A stretch of DNA of 43,753 nt. Source: Candidatus Methanofastidiosia archaeon (GTDB lineage: Archaea > Methanobacteriota_B > Thermococci > Methanofastidiosales > Methanofastidiosaceae). The stretch is from positions 1-43,753 of the forward strand of contig PWMA01000154.1 in assembly GCA_003558335.1 (NCBI GenBank), written 5' to 3'. Below the pieces are notes generated by a model, which saw only the letters and a program-made list of their open reading frames with translations, was not told where the DNA came from and ran no database searches. This document shows positions 24,468 through 32,222 of the stretch, piece by piece. Both the position numbers and the translations under genes were made by a program. Position 1 is the first letter of the stretch; each line of letters starts with the position of its first letter.

Positions 24468-25514
24468 ATGGACGACGATGTGTCCTTTATAATGTCAAAA
24501 TTGATGGAAAAGGGTTATACAGAATCTCAAATAAAGGAGAAAATAAAATTAAAAAAAGAGTCACTAATGTATGATATAACAACCAAAGGTATAATTTCTA
24601 TGATTGCCTCTGAAGAAGGAATAACTCTCCCTGGAAAAGAGGATACCAATATTGAATCATTGAAAGAGGGAATGAAGGATGTCAATGTCTTAGGTAGGAT
24701 TTCTAGAAAATATCTTCCAAAAGAATTTACGAGAGACGATGGCTCCCGAGGGGTAGTACTGAATGCATTCCTAACTGACAATACGGGAGAGATTCCATTG
24801 GTTTTTTGGGATGAAAACGCTGTCAATTACAATGAAGAGTTGAAAAAAGGAGATGTAATCAAAATTATTTCTGGACAGATCAAAGGCAGCTTGAAAGGAC
24901 CACAACTTCACATTTCTTCAAAAAGTAAGGTAATTATAAATCCTGAAGGAATAGATGAATCTATTTTACCTGATTCATATAATATTCACTCTTTAAAATA
25001 TGAACGAGTTATGATTTCTGAATTAGAACCTGGGGACAAGTTCAAAGAAATTAGAGGGACCATCGCCAAATTATATTCTGTATTTTTTTATGATGGCTGT
25101 TCAAAGTGCTATAAAAAAATTGATTCAACTCAAAAAGGATTTTGCAAATATTGTAAGATTGAGACATCACCTATAAAGATTGCCATATTAGACGTAGGAT
25201 TAGACGATTCGAGTGGGTATATAAGGGCTTCCTTTTTTAAAGATAGAGCAGAAAAAATCTTGAATGTTTCAAGCGATGAAATATATCAACAAGTAAAAAA
25301 TTATCTTGAAAAAGGATTTAATTTGAGAAATGCGGGAGAAACTTATTTATCTGAAAACCATTATATTTTATTGGGAAAAGAAGTGCTGATTTCTGGAAAA
25401 GTTGCAGAAAGTGAATTTGTTGGAAGTGTATTCCAAGTACATAATATACACGACATAGATCTAGAAGAAGAAATCGATATAGTTTTAGAGGCCATAGAGA
25501 AGGAGATCAAATGA
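24468..25514 (+). CDS. Replication protein A, large subunit (RPA41-like single-stranded DNA-binding protein)
   Basis: A 348-residue archaeal RPA. An N-terminal helical segment (about 1-55) is followed by an OB fold with VLGRISRKYLP and LTDNTGEIPLVFWDEN. Next comes a zinc-binding insert Cys211-x2-Cys214 ... Cys226-x2-Cys229 and a C-terminal OB-like region. It coats single-stranded DNA in replication and repair. The ATG follows AGGTG by five bases. It overlaps the next gene by 4 bases (ATGA); the three-gene order resembles the RPA41-RPA14-RPA32 operon of Pyrococcus. Confidence 0.9.
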   Translation: MDDDVSFIMSKLMEKGYTESQIKEKIKLKKESLMYDITTKGIISMIASEEGITLPGKEDTNIESLKEGMKDVNVLGRISRKYLPKEFTRDDGSRGVVLNAFLTDNTGEIPLVFWDENAVNYNEELKKGDVIKIISGQIKGSLKGPQLHISSKSKVIINPEGIDESILPDSYNIHSLKYERVMISELEPGDKFKEIRGTIAKLYSVFFYDGCSKCYKKIDSTQKGFCKYCKIETSPIKIAILDVGLDDSSGYIRASFFKDRAEKILNVSSDEIYQQVKNYLEKGFNLRNAGETYLSENHYILLGKEVLISGKVAESEFVGSVFQVHNIHDIDLEEEIDIVLEAIEKEIK

Positions 25515-25822
25515 AACACAACTATTCTATTGAGATGGATATAGGCAATGTCAAAGGAGATGAACCATTAGTTTCTTTCATAGGTGTAGTAGTTTCTATA
25601 GACCCATCAACTTATATGATGATCATTGATGATGGAACAGGAGCAATAAGTGTTTCCTCAGATATGCTTTATGACGTAGAAAAAATACTAAGGGTAATTG
25701 GCATCCCATATAAAGAAGGTGGACAGATAATTGTAGATTCTGATATAATCCAAGACTTTTCTGATTTTAAAATAGATCTCTTCAGAAAAGTACAAGACAT
25801 TGAGAAGGAGGTCTATCAATGA
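25511..25822 (+). CDS. Replication protein A small OB-fold subunit (RPA14-like)
   Basis: A 103-residue protein that looks like one OB fold: LVSFIGVVVSIDPSTYMMIIDDGTGAISVSS is the strand 1-3 core of RPA-type OB domains (VDPxxxxxxIDDGTG). Its position between two other RPA genes, with ATGA overlaps on both sides, supports the RPA14/Rpa3-like role in a heterotrimer. Sequence similarity in this subunit is weak across archaea, so the name rests partly on context. Confidence 0.82.
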   Translation: MKHNYSIEMDIGNVKGDEPLVSFIGVVVSIDPSTYMMIIDDGTGAISVSSDMLYDVEKILRVIGIPYKEGGQIIVDSDIIQDFSDFKIDLFRKVQDIEKEVYQ

Positions 25823-26586
25823 AAAAAAGAATGCCATCTTCAAGATTGTCTTTAGCAGAAATTCAAAAAGGTTATTTTGTAAAACCTGAAGATGACTTTG
25901 CAACTAATTATGTTATTACTCAAGATGGTTTGAAGGTTTATAGGCTAAAAGGAATTGCAACAATAATGTCAGAACCTAGATTATCCGATGATGGTACCTA
26001 TGGCTCAGTTTTTCTAGACGATGGATCACAAAACATAGTTGCTCTAGCATTCAGAGAAAATACTAAGCTCTTAATGTCAATTAAGAAAGGAGATTTGGTT
26101 CAGTTCATAGCAAAACTTAATGAGTGGCAGGGTAAAAAGCAGCTTACAATTGAAGCTTTATCTTTAGTTTCTTCCAATATGCTTACCTTACATAGGGCTG
26201 AATCTGTACTTACTAAACTCAAACAGAAAAAATATTTTAATATAGCTCAGAAGATATACGAAGAGGAAAAAAATGTTAGAAAGGCAATGGATCGTGCTAA
26301 AAAAGAAGGAATAAATCCAGACTTGATAGATGCCATTGAAGAGTTAAACTATCTCAAAGAATATGCAGAAGAAAATCGCATCTTTGATTCTGATACAGTT
26401 CTTGAATCAAAAGTTTTAGATGCAATTGAAAAACTTGATGAAGGCGATGGAGTTGTGCTTGATTTAATACTTTATGAATTAAAAGATGACTATGTAGCTG
26501 ATGACATTGATAACGCTGTAAGAGAACTTCTTTCTAGAGGGGATCTATATGAGCCAAAAGTGAACTACTTTAAAAAGACAAATTGA
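25819..26586 (+). CDS. Replication protein A middle subunit (RPA32-like)
   Basis: A 255-residue protein. Residues 20-120 form an OB fold (KVYRLKGIATIMSEP, GSVFLDDGSQNIVALAF, KKGDLVQFIAKLNEWQGKKQL). A charged helical linker follows, then a C-terminal winged-helix-like segment (VLDAIEKLDEGDGVVLDLI, DIDNAVRELLSRGDLYEP). This is the RPA32 layout. The last part resembles a DNA- or protein-binding domain used to recruit repair proteins. It overlaps RPA14 by 4 bases and is followed 12 bases later by the LOG-family gene. Confidence 0.86.
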   Translation: MKKRMPSSRLSLAEIQKGYFVKPEDDFATNYVITQDGLKVYRLKGIATIMSEPRLSDDGTYGSVFLDDGSQNIVALAFRENTKLLMSIKKGDLVQFIAKLNEWQGKKQLTIEALSLVSSNMLTLHRAESVLTKLKQKKYFNIAQKIYEEEKNVRKAMDRAKKEGINPDLIDAIEELNYLKEYAEENRIFDSDTVLESKVLDAIEKLDEGDGVVLDLILYELKDDYVADDIDNAVRELLSRGDLYEPKVNYFKKTN

Positions 26587-26598
26587 TGGTGAGTTATA

Positions 26599-27138
26599 AT
26601 TAGAAAATATCAAATAGGCGTTATCGGATCTGCACGTGGTAATATAGATGAAGATATAAATCTAGTAGCAAAAGAACTTGGAAGAGCTATTGCTAAAAAT
26701 AACTTAATTCTTTTTTCTGGCGCTTGCCCAGGTCTTCCACTTGAAGCTACAATTGGCGCAAAAGAGTTTGAAGGTATCACAGTTGGAATCTCTCCTGCAA
26801 TTAATATAAAAGAACACGTTGAAAACTATAAATATCCATATGATGTATTTGATACATTGATATTTACTGGATCTGGGTATAAAGGCAGAAATGTTACTTT
26901 AGTAAGAAGTTGTGATGCAGTTATTTCCATACAAGGAATGATTGGCACTCTAAATGAGCTTACTATAGCATACGACGAAAAAAAGATTATTGGATTATTA
27001 TTGGGAACAGGAGGAGCTTCTGATCTATTTTTAGATCTTTTAAAGAAAATTGATAAGTCAAACGAAAATGTTTTAACTTCTGATAATCCTTACGATTTAA
27101 TTGAAAAAATAATAGAAGTTTTAGATAGAATTCATTGA
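26599..27138 (+). CDS. LOG-family / TIGR00725-like Rossmann protein with an apparent AUU start
   Basis: A 179-residue protein of the LOG ('lysine decarboxylase'-like) superfamily, which includes cytokinin-activating phosphoribohydrolases. It starts with IGVIGSARGN, has FSGACPGLPLEA, GISPAIN and GGMIGTLNE-like (GMIGTLNELTIA) nucleotide-binding motifs, and ends near VLDRIH. The frame opens after a TGA at 26590-26592 and contains no ATG, GTG or TTG until codon 87, while homology begins within five residues of ATT at 26599. GGTGAG (26588-26593) lies five bases before that ATT. I therefore place the start at ATT, with ATA at 26596 as the alternative. Probably last gene of the RPA operon; the 3' end overlaps the PHP gene by 18 bases. 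Confidence 0.84.
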   Translation: MRKYQIGVIGSARGNIDEDINLVAKELGRAIAKNNLILFSGACPGLPLEATIGAKEFEGITVGISPAINIKEHVENYKYPYDVFDTLIFTGSGYKGRNVTLVRSCDAVISIQGMIGTLNELTIAYDEKKIIGLLLGTGGASDLFLDLLKKIDKSNENVLTSDNPYDLIEKIIEVLDRIH

Positions 27139-27933
27139 GAGTAACCTATCTAAATAATCCTCTTTCAAATCCATTCCAAACACGTCACCATTTCTATGAT
27201 AATCAGAACCTGCAGTAGGTATAAGGGAATATTTTTCTGCAAGCTTCAAATATTCCTCTTGTTCCTCTTTGCTATGTTTAGAATAATATACTTCAAGCCC
27301 CTCAAGACCAACGTCTGCTAAATAGGATATAAAAGTATCAAGATCTTCATTTCTTAAAAAGGTATATTTAGGGTGAGCTAGTACTGGAACACCTTTATAC
27401 TTTTTGATTATCTCAATTGCCTTTTTTATAGAAGGTCTTTCTTTTGAAACATAACATGATTTGTCATTTCCAATGTATCTTTCAAACGCCTCTTTAAAAG
27501 TAGACACATAACCTTTTTTTACCATTATATCTGCGATGTGTGGCCTTCCAATATTGCCCTCAGCACTTGCTTTTAGCTCTTCGATAGTAATTTCAAAACC
27601 AAACTTTTCAAGTTTTTTTAACATTTTCTGATTTCTATCATCTCTTGAATTTTTTAGTTTGTTTACAAAATTTTGGAACTTAAGATTGGTATAATCAACA
27701 AAATAACCCAACATATGTATCTGTTTATCATGTTTTGCGCTTATTTCAAGGGCAGGAATCAGATTTACACCCTTTTCATTTGCAGCCACCATACCTTCAG
27801 GTATGCCATCGATAGTGTCATGGTCTGCAATAGCAATAGTATTGATTCTATTTTCATTAGCTTTGGAAATAATAGCTGTGGGAGAAAGAAGCCCGTCAGA
27901 AGCTGTTGTGTGAACATGTAAATCTACTTTCAT
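27121..27933 (-). CDS. PHP-domain phosphoesterase (TrpH/RNase AM-like)
   Basis: A 270-residue metal-dependent phosphoesterase. The PHP motifs are all present: DLHVHTTASDG (residues 4-14), IADHDTIDG, the metal ligand Glu in PALEIS, GRPHIAD, VLAHPKY and the C-terminal TAGSDYHR. The closest described relatives hydrolyse nucleoside 3',5'-bisphosphate or act as 5'-3' exonucleases on short RNA. The ATG is preceded by an AT-rich promoter but no clear ribosome site. It converges on the LOG gene. Confidence 0.88.
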   Translation of the reverse strand: MKVDLHVHTTASDGLLSPTAIISKANENRINTIAIADHDTIDGIPEGMVAANEKGVNLIPALEISAKHDKQIHMLGYFVDYTNLKFQNFVNKLKNSRDDRNQKMLKKLEKFGFEITIEELKASAEGNIGRPHIADIMVKKGYVSTFKEAFERYIGNDKSCYVSKERPSIKKAIEIIKKYKGVPVLAHPKYTFLRNEDLDTFISYLADVGLEGLEVYYSKHSKEEQEEYLKLAEKYSLIPTAGSDYHRNGDVFGMDLKEDYLDRLLSMNSI

Positions 27934-28040
27934 AGAAATGATGAAATTTAATTAATTTAAATGACTTTCTGGTTATCAAAAATTACAGGAAGTTCCATAA
28001 TATTTATAAATGATTTTAATAAGGGTTGCAGGGTGAATTA

Positions 28041-28199
28041 TTGAAAAATCTTGAACTACCAATAATACTCATATTAATGGCATTGCCATTTTTTATAATT
28101 AAAAGTGAAGACTTCACCACTTATATTTACTGGGCACTTGTATCTTTTGGCTATTTAATTTATATTACATTTTCTACGAGAAGGTGGGCAAATGAATAA
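28041..28199 (+). CDS. Small two-helix membrane protein paired with the symporter
   Basis: A 52-residue protein from TTG at 28041 to TAA at 28199, with GGTGAA five bases upstream. It has two hydrophobic helices (about residues 5-20 and 27-45) joined by a short charged loop (KSEDF) and ends with a basic tail (STRRW). It overlaps the symporter ATG by 8 bases. Small two-helix partners precede sodium:solute symporters in several bacterial operons (for example YhdT with PanF), so it may be an accessory subunit of the symporter; this is inferred from architecture. Confidence 0.78.
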   Translation: MKNLELPIILILMALPFFIIKSEDFTTYIYWALVSFGYLIYITFSTRRWANE

Positions 28200-29547
28200 T
28201 ATGCTGTTGATTATTGGAATTTATGCAATAATTGGAACCGTCATAGCTTTGTATTCAAGAGGGGCAAAAACCCAAGAGAGTTTTTTTATAGGTGACAGGA
28301 GTATAGGTGGTGTAGTTTCTGCACTTACTTATGCAAGTACAACTTTTTCAGCATTCATGATGGTTGGTTTAGTCGGATTAGCTTATGCGACTGGCGTCGG
28401 AGCTTTAGGTTTTGAGTTAGTTTATCTTGTGGGAACTCTTTTCTTCTTGTCCTTTTATGGCCCCAGAGTATGGAAAATTGCTAAAGAAAGAAATGTTGTT
28501 TCTCCCTCGGGAATTTTAGAACATAGGTATGGTCTCAAAACTGTAAAAACTGCCGCCATCATATCTCTCATTGCACTTGTACCTTACACTTCAGTACAGC
28601 TTACAGGAGTTGCTCTAATTCTTGAGCAAAATGCCAGTATTACTTATTCAACTGGAATAATAATAATTGGACTTTTAGTAGCTTTATGGACATTCCTTGG
28701 AGGTCTTAGGGGTGTAGCATTAACAGATTCAATTCAAGGCATTTTAATGATTTCTTTGTCTATAATAACATTAGCATGGGTAACAGCAAGAGTTGATTTC
28801 TCTGCTATTTCTTCACTAGGCCAAGCAATGTATGTTCCAAATCCAGTATGGACTCCTAAATTCTTCTTGTCATTAACTATACCGTGGTTTTTCTTTGCTT
28901 TAACAAATCCACAAGTTTTTCAAAGAATGTTTATCTCTAAAGATTTAGCTTCACTAAGAAAAATGATTGTATACTTCGGATTATTTGGACTATTTTATAC
29001 TGTCATAGTTACTCTAATTGGAATTCAATTAAGAATTTTGACTTTTGAAGGTCTTTTTCCATTGGTAGAATACAGAGATAATGTCACACCAATTTTACTT
29101 TCAATAATGCCTGAATGGATATCTCTATTGGTGGCATTAAGTATTATTGCCGCCTCAGTTTCAACTGCAAACTCAATTGTTTTGACATTATCTTCAATGG
29201 TTTCAAAGGACATTGTTAAGGAGAAAGGAATACTATATGGAAAAATTACCATTGTTTTACTAACTTTGGTGATTTCTTTGTTTGCAGTTAGAAAAGTAAG
29301 CTATATCGTGGAACTTTCAGTTTTGTCTTCTACCATACTATTGTGTTTATTACCTCTAATATTTGGATTGTTCCACTCTGAATTGGGAAAAGATTTAACT
29401 GGAATCTTAACTATTCTAAGTGGATTTTTTGTTTCAATAGCTTTAACTTTCCTAAATCTAACTCCACTTGGGATCCCGATACCAATTATAACCCTAGCCG
29501 TTTCATTTTCCACATTTTTAATTGTTGGAAAAATAGAGTCAAAATAA
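28192..29547 (+). CDS. Sodium:solute symporter family protein
   Basis: A 451-residue membrane protein with about 12-13 predicted helices and the family core: FFIGDRSIGGVVSALTYASTTFSAFM (partly quoted; sodium and substrate site in helix 1), WTFLGGLRGVALTDSIQG and, in helix 8, SIIAASVSTANSIVLTLSSM. Family members couple Na+ entry to uptake of substrates such as pantothenate, proline, acetate or sugars. Substrate cannot be assigned, although a PanF-like role would fit the small partner gene. The ATG follows GGTGGG by five bases. Confidence 0.92.
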   Translation: MNNMLLIIGIYAIIGTVIALYSRGAKTQESFFIGDRSIGGVVSALTYASTTFSAFMMVGLVGLAYATGVGALGFELVYLVGTLFFLSFYGPRVWKIAKERNVVSPSGILEHRYGLKTVKTAAIISLIALVPYTSVQLTGVALILEQNASITYSTGIIIIGLLVALWTFLGGLRGVALTDSIQGILMISLSIITLAWVTARVDFSAISSLGQAMYVPNPVWTPKFFLSLTIPWFFFALTNPQVFQRMFISKDLASLRKMIVYFGLFGLFYTVIVTLIGIQLRILTFEGLFPLVEYRDNVTPILLSIMPEWISLLVALSIIAASVSTANSIVLTLSSMVSKDIVKEKGILYGKITIVLLTLVISLFAVRKVSYIVELSVLSSTILLCLLPLIFGLFHSELGKDLTGILTILSGFFVSIALTFLNLTPLGIPIPIITLAVSFSTFLIVGKIESK

Positions 29548-29597
29548 ATTTAGAATCTAGTAGAAAATCTTTTATTGTTATTAAATATTAATTGGAT

Positions 29598-30008
29598 ATG
29601 ATAACTAGAATGTTCGTTATTGCAGATAATTCATCTTTAACTCCTCAAACTGTAGTTAACTATATCGTAAGCCTTGGAAAAACTTTGAACATTAAAGATA
29701 CTTGTTATGGCATTATGGTCGAAGGTGATGGTGATGTTGTTGAGAATGTTACATTAAAAGTTAGAGATAAATTTAATGGGGATATATTCTCAAAACATAG
29801 GGCTTATCCAATAGGCGATGAAAGAAGATGTAGAGCTACAAGAGGAGGAGGCGCAAGACCTGGATATTATTTTTTAATACAAGAGTATAAAATGTTACCA
29901 TTTATATCTAAAGTTCTTAAAGAAAAAAGATTTAAAAAAATTGATAAAAAAAAGGTAAAACCTGTAGATGTAGATTTATTGAAGAAGGTAATTAAGGAGA
30001 AGGTGTAA
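29598..30008 (+). CDS. mmp6: Methanogenesis marker protein 6
   Basis: A 136-residue protein matching methanogenesis marker 6. It has the N-terminal MFVIADNSSLTP, then GIMVEGDGDVVENV, and the hallmark glycine/arginine stretch RRCRATRGGGARPGYYFL at about residues 74-91, followed by a lysine-rich end. The family is found in genomes encoding methyl-coenzyme M reductase and is encoded in a conserved cluster with markers 5, 15, 17 and 7, as here. Its exact role is not known to me. The ATG lacks a ribosome site and has a TATA-like TTTTATTG about 24 bases upstream, so a leaderless start of the mmp operon is likely. Confidence 0.9.
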   Translation: MITRMFVIADNSSLTPQTVVNYIVSLGKTLNIKDTCYGIMVEGDGDVVENVTLKVRDKFNGDIFSKHRAYPIGDERRCRATRGGGARPGYYFLIQEYKMLPFISKVLKEKRFKKIDKKKVKPVDVDLLKKVIKEKV

Positions 30009-30010
30009 GT

Positions 30011-30445
30011 TTGAAAGTTTTTATTTATCCTCCAAATAGTATGATCTTACAAGATTTAGTTGAGAGATTTGGACACACTCCACTTGCACTTGCCAAAGAG
30101 ATAGATAGAAGAGTAAATGATCCAGAGCTTGATTCTCCTCCGATGAACATAACTGAAATAGATGTAAAAATTGGATTGAAATATGCTGCAATAGAAGTTC
30201 CTTCTGGAGTTAGAGGTAGACTCGCTTTGTTTGGCCCACTAATCGATGAAGCCGAGGCCGCCATAATTGTAAATAACTTCCCATCTACATTTGGTTGCAT
30301 GGCTTGTGCAAGAACAAACGAACTTACTATTTATTTGATTAAACAAAAGAAGGTTCCAACATTAGAACTTGATTATCCTAAAAATGAAGAAGAAGTAGAA
30401 GATTTTGTTGCAAGAATTAAGGAATTCTTGGAGGATTTAAAATGA
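30011..30445 (+). CDS. mmp5: Methanogenesis marker protein 5
   Basis: A 144-residue protein matching methanogenesis marker 5. It starts KVFIYPPNSMILQDLVERFGH and contains PPMNITEIDVKIGLKYAAIEVPSG (partly quoted), then FGCMACARTNELTIYLI with a CxxC. Found with MCR in methanogens; the molecular function is not established to my knowledge. TTG start, 2 bases after the mmp6 stop, with GGTG just upstream. It overlaps mmp15 by 4 bases (ATGA). Confidence 0.9.
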   Translation: MKVFIYPPNSMILQDLVERFGHTPLALAKEIDRRVNDPELDSPPMNITEIDVKIGLKYAAIEVPSGVRGRLALFGPLIDEAEAAIIVNNFPSTFGCMACARTNELTIYLIKQKKVPTLELDYPKNEEEVEDFVARIKEFLEDLK

Positions 30446-31659
30446 TTAAAATAGCTCAACTTTCCTGCGGCAATGATTACAGTGGAATACAAAAAGAAAT
30501 CGAGAAGGCAGCAGAAACAGTAGGCGCCAAAATAGTCTTTCCTGATGTTGATATAGATTTTGATGAAGCTGTAGAAGAATTTGGATTCAATCCTGTGAGT
30601 GCAGGGTTAAAACTAATGATTGCAAGAGCAAAAGCCCTTGTAGATAAATCTTTTGAAGCAGACGCCGTATTTATAGCAACATGTTTTAGATGTGCAGAAG
30701 GATCTCTAATCAGAAATGAACTTAGAAGATATCTTCAGAAACATACAAGACTCCCAGTTGTAATGTATTCTTTCACAGAGAATACTCGTGCAAGCGTACT
30801 TCTTACAAGAATGGAGGCACTTGTGACTATTGTTAAAAGAAAAGATTTATTGGGGAGAGAGAGGCAAGTTGGTATTACAATGGGCATTGATTCAGGATCG
30901 GCTACTACTAAAGCAGTAATTATGCAGGAAAATAAGATAATAGGAAAGTACTGGAGTCCAACTACAACAGTAATTGAATCTGCTGAAGCTGTGGTAAAAG
31001 AAGCTCTTAAAAAAGCTAAAATGGATATTAAAGATATAGAATCCATTGGAACAACTGGTTATGGTAGATATATGATAGGAAAACATTTCAAGGCAAAACT
31101 TGTTCAAGAAGAATTAACTGTAAATTCTAAAGGGGCAGTTTTCCTTGCCGATAGACAAAAAGGCGAAGCAACAATATTGGATATAGGCGGAATGGATAAC
31201 AAAGCTATAGCTGTAATGGACGGGATTCCAGATAGCTTTACAATGGGAGGAATATGTGCGGGCGCCTCAGGAAGATTTTTAGAAACAACTGCAAAGAGAC
31301 TCGGTCTTGAAATTGGAGAGTTTGGAGATCTTGCAGCCAAAGGAGATCTTCATAAAGTACCAATGAATAGTTATTGTACTGTATTTGGAATTCAGGGATT
31401 AGTTTCAGCTTTAGCTGAAGGCTATAATAAAGAAGATGTGGCGGCCGCAGCGTGTAGAAGCGTAGCCGAGCAGATTTATGAACAACAACTTCAGGAAATT
31501 GATGTAAGATATCCTCTAATTCAAGTTGGAGGCACTTCCCTTCTGAAAGGGCTCGTTATGGCGGTAGGCGATATATTAAAGACTGAGCCTTTAGTCCCTC
31601 CAGATTCTCAATATATCGGTGCAGTTGGTGGAGCCCTACTTTGCTCAGGATTTATCTAA
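30442..31659 (+). CDS. mmp15: Methanogenesis marker protein 15 (BcrAD/HgdC-type ATPase)
   Basis: A 405-residue protein. Residues 1-140 are a family-specific N-terminal domain with cysteines at 9, 81 and 84. Residues 143-405 are an ASKHA ATPase as in activators of benzoyl-CoA reductase and 2-hydroxyacyl-CoA dehydratase: phosphate loop GIDSGSATTKA (148-158), DIGGMDNKAI (247-256), and the two cysteines that in relatives share one [4Fe-4S] cluster between two monomers, Cys272 (ICAGASGRFLE) and Cys312 (NSYCTVF). Such activators use ATP to push electrons to very low potential. In the marker context the obvious target is reductive activation of MCR, which is inference for this subunit. ATGA overlap with mmp5. 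Confidence 0.93.
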   Translation: MIKIAQLSCGNDYSGIQKEIEKAAETVGAKIVFPDVDIDFDEAVEEFGFNPVSAGLKLMIARAKALVDKSFEADAVFIATCFRCAEGSLIRNELRRYLQKHTRLPVVMYSFTENTRASVLLTRMEALVTIVKRKDLLGRERQVGITMGIDSGSATTKAVIMQENKIIGKYWSPTTTVIESAEAVVKEALKKAKMDIKDIESIGTTGYGRYMIGKHFKAKLVQEELTVNSKGAVFLADRQKGEATILDIGGMDNKAIAVMDGIPDSFTMGGICAGASGRFLETTAKRLGLEIGEFGDLAAKGDLHKVPMNSYCTVFGIQGLVSALAEGYNKEDVAAAACRSVAEQIYEQQLQEIDVRYPLIQVGGTSLLKGLVMAVGDILKTEPLVPPDSQYIGAVGGALLCSGFI

Positions 31660-31669
31660 AGGGGATGCA

Positions 31670-32212
31670 ATGGAAATAATAGTTGAAGGATTGCCAGAGA
31701 AAGAATCTCAAGGTTATGTAACTCTTATTAATGATATAATGAGAGAATTTGAGATAAGGAGAAGTGTAGAAAAAGTATATTTTTATGGCGATACTGAAAA
31801 CTTTGTTTTCATCGCTTCAATCAGAATAAAAAAAGTTTTAGAACCTCTAAGAATAGAAGACGTTGCTACCTACAATCCAGAAAAAGAAATCTTATCTGTT
31901 GAAGATGAATTTTATGTTCCAAAAATTTTGTCTCTTCTTTGGTCATTTTCAAAAGAAGAAATTGAACAAAAAGATAGAACTGAAATTAAAATACCTTCTG
32001 AAATATTCAATAAATTAAAATCTGAAATCGTCTATTACCCTACTGAAGATTTGAAAAAAAATGTTCAAGAAGCAATAAATAGAATTTTACCTGAAGCCGC
32101 TAGAATTAAATATATACTCTCTGCCGAAAAAACTATCACTGTGGCATCAAGTGAAAATGCACTCTCCGATGAAAACAAAAAGCTTGCACATAAAATGCAT
32201 GAGAGGGATTAG
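31670..32212 (+). CDS. mmp17: Methanogenesis marker protein 17
   Basis: A 180-residue protein matching marker 17. It starts MEIIVEGLPEKESQGYVTL, has VEKVYFYGDTENFVFIASIR and then LRIEDVATYNPEKEILSVED. The frame is open from 31619, but GGGGATG before the ATG at 31670 and the family N-terminus fix the start there. Marker 17, with markers 3 and 7 and McrC, has been reported in the ATP-dependent MCR activation complex of Methanococcus. It lies between mmp15 and mmp7, the usual order. Confidence 0.88.
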   Translation: MEIIVEGLPEKESQGYVTLINDIMREFEIRRSVEKVYFYGDTENFVFIASIRIKKVLEPLRIEDVATYNPEKEILSVEDEFYVPKILSLLWSFSKEEIEQKDRTEIKIPSEIFNKLKSEIVYYPTEDLKKNVQEAINRILPEAARIKYILSAEKTITVASSENALSDENKKLAHKMHERD

Positions 32213-32222
32213 GTGAATTTCA

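Noticed and set aside
29592..29597. TTG start of mmp6 at 29592
   Set aside because: The ATG at 29598 gives the family N-terminus and fits the TATA spacing; there is no ribosome site to favour the TTG.
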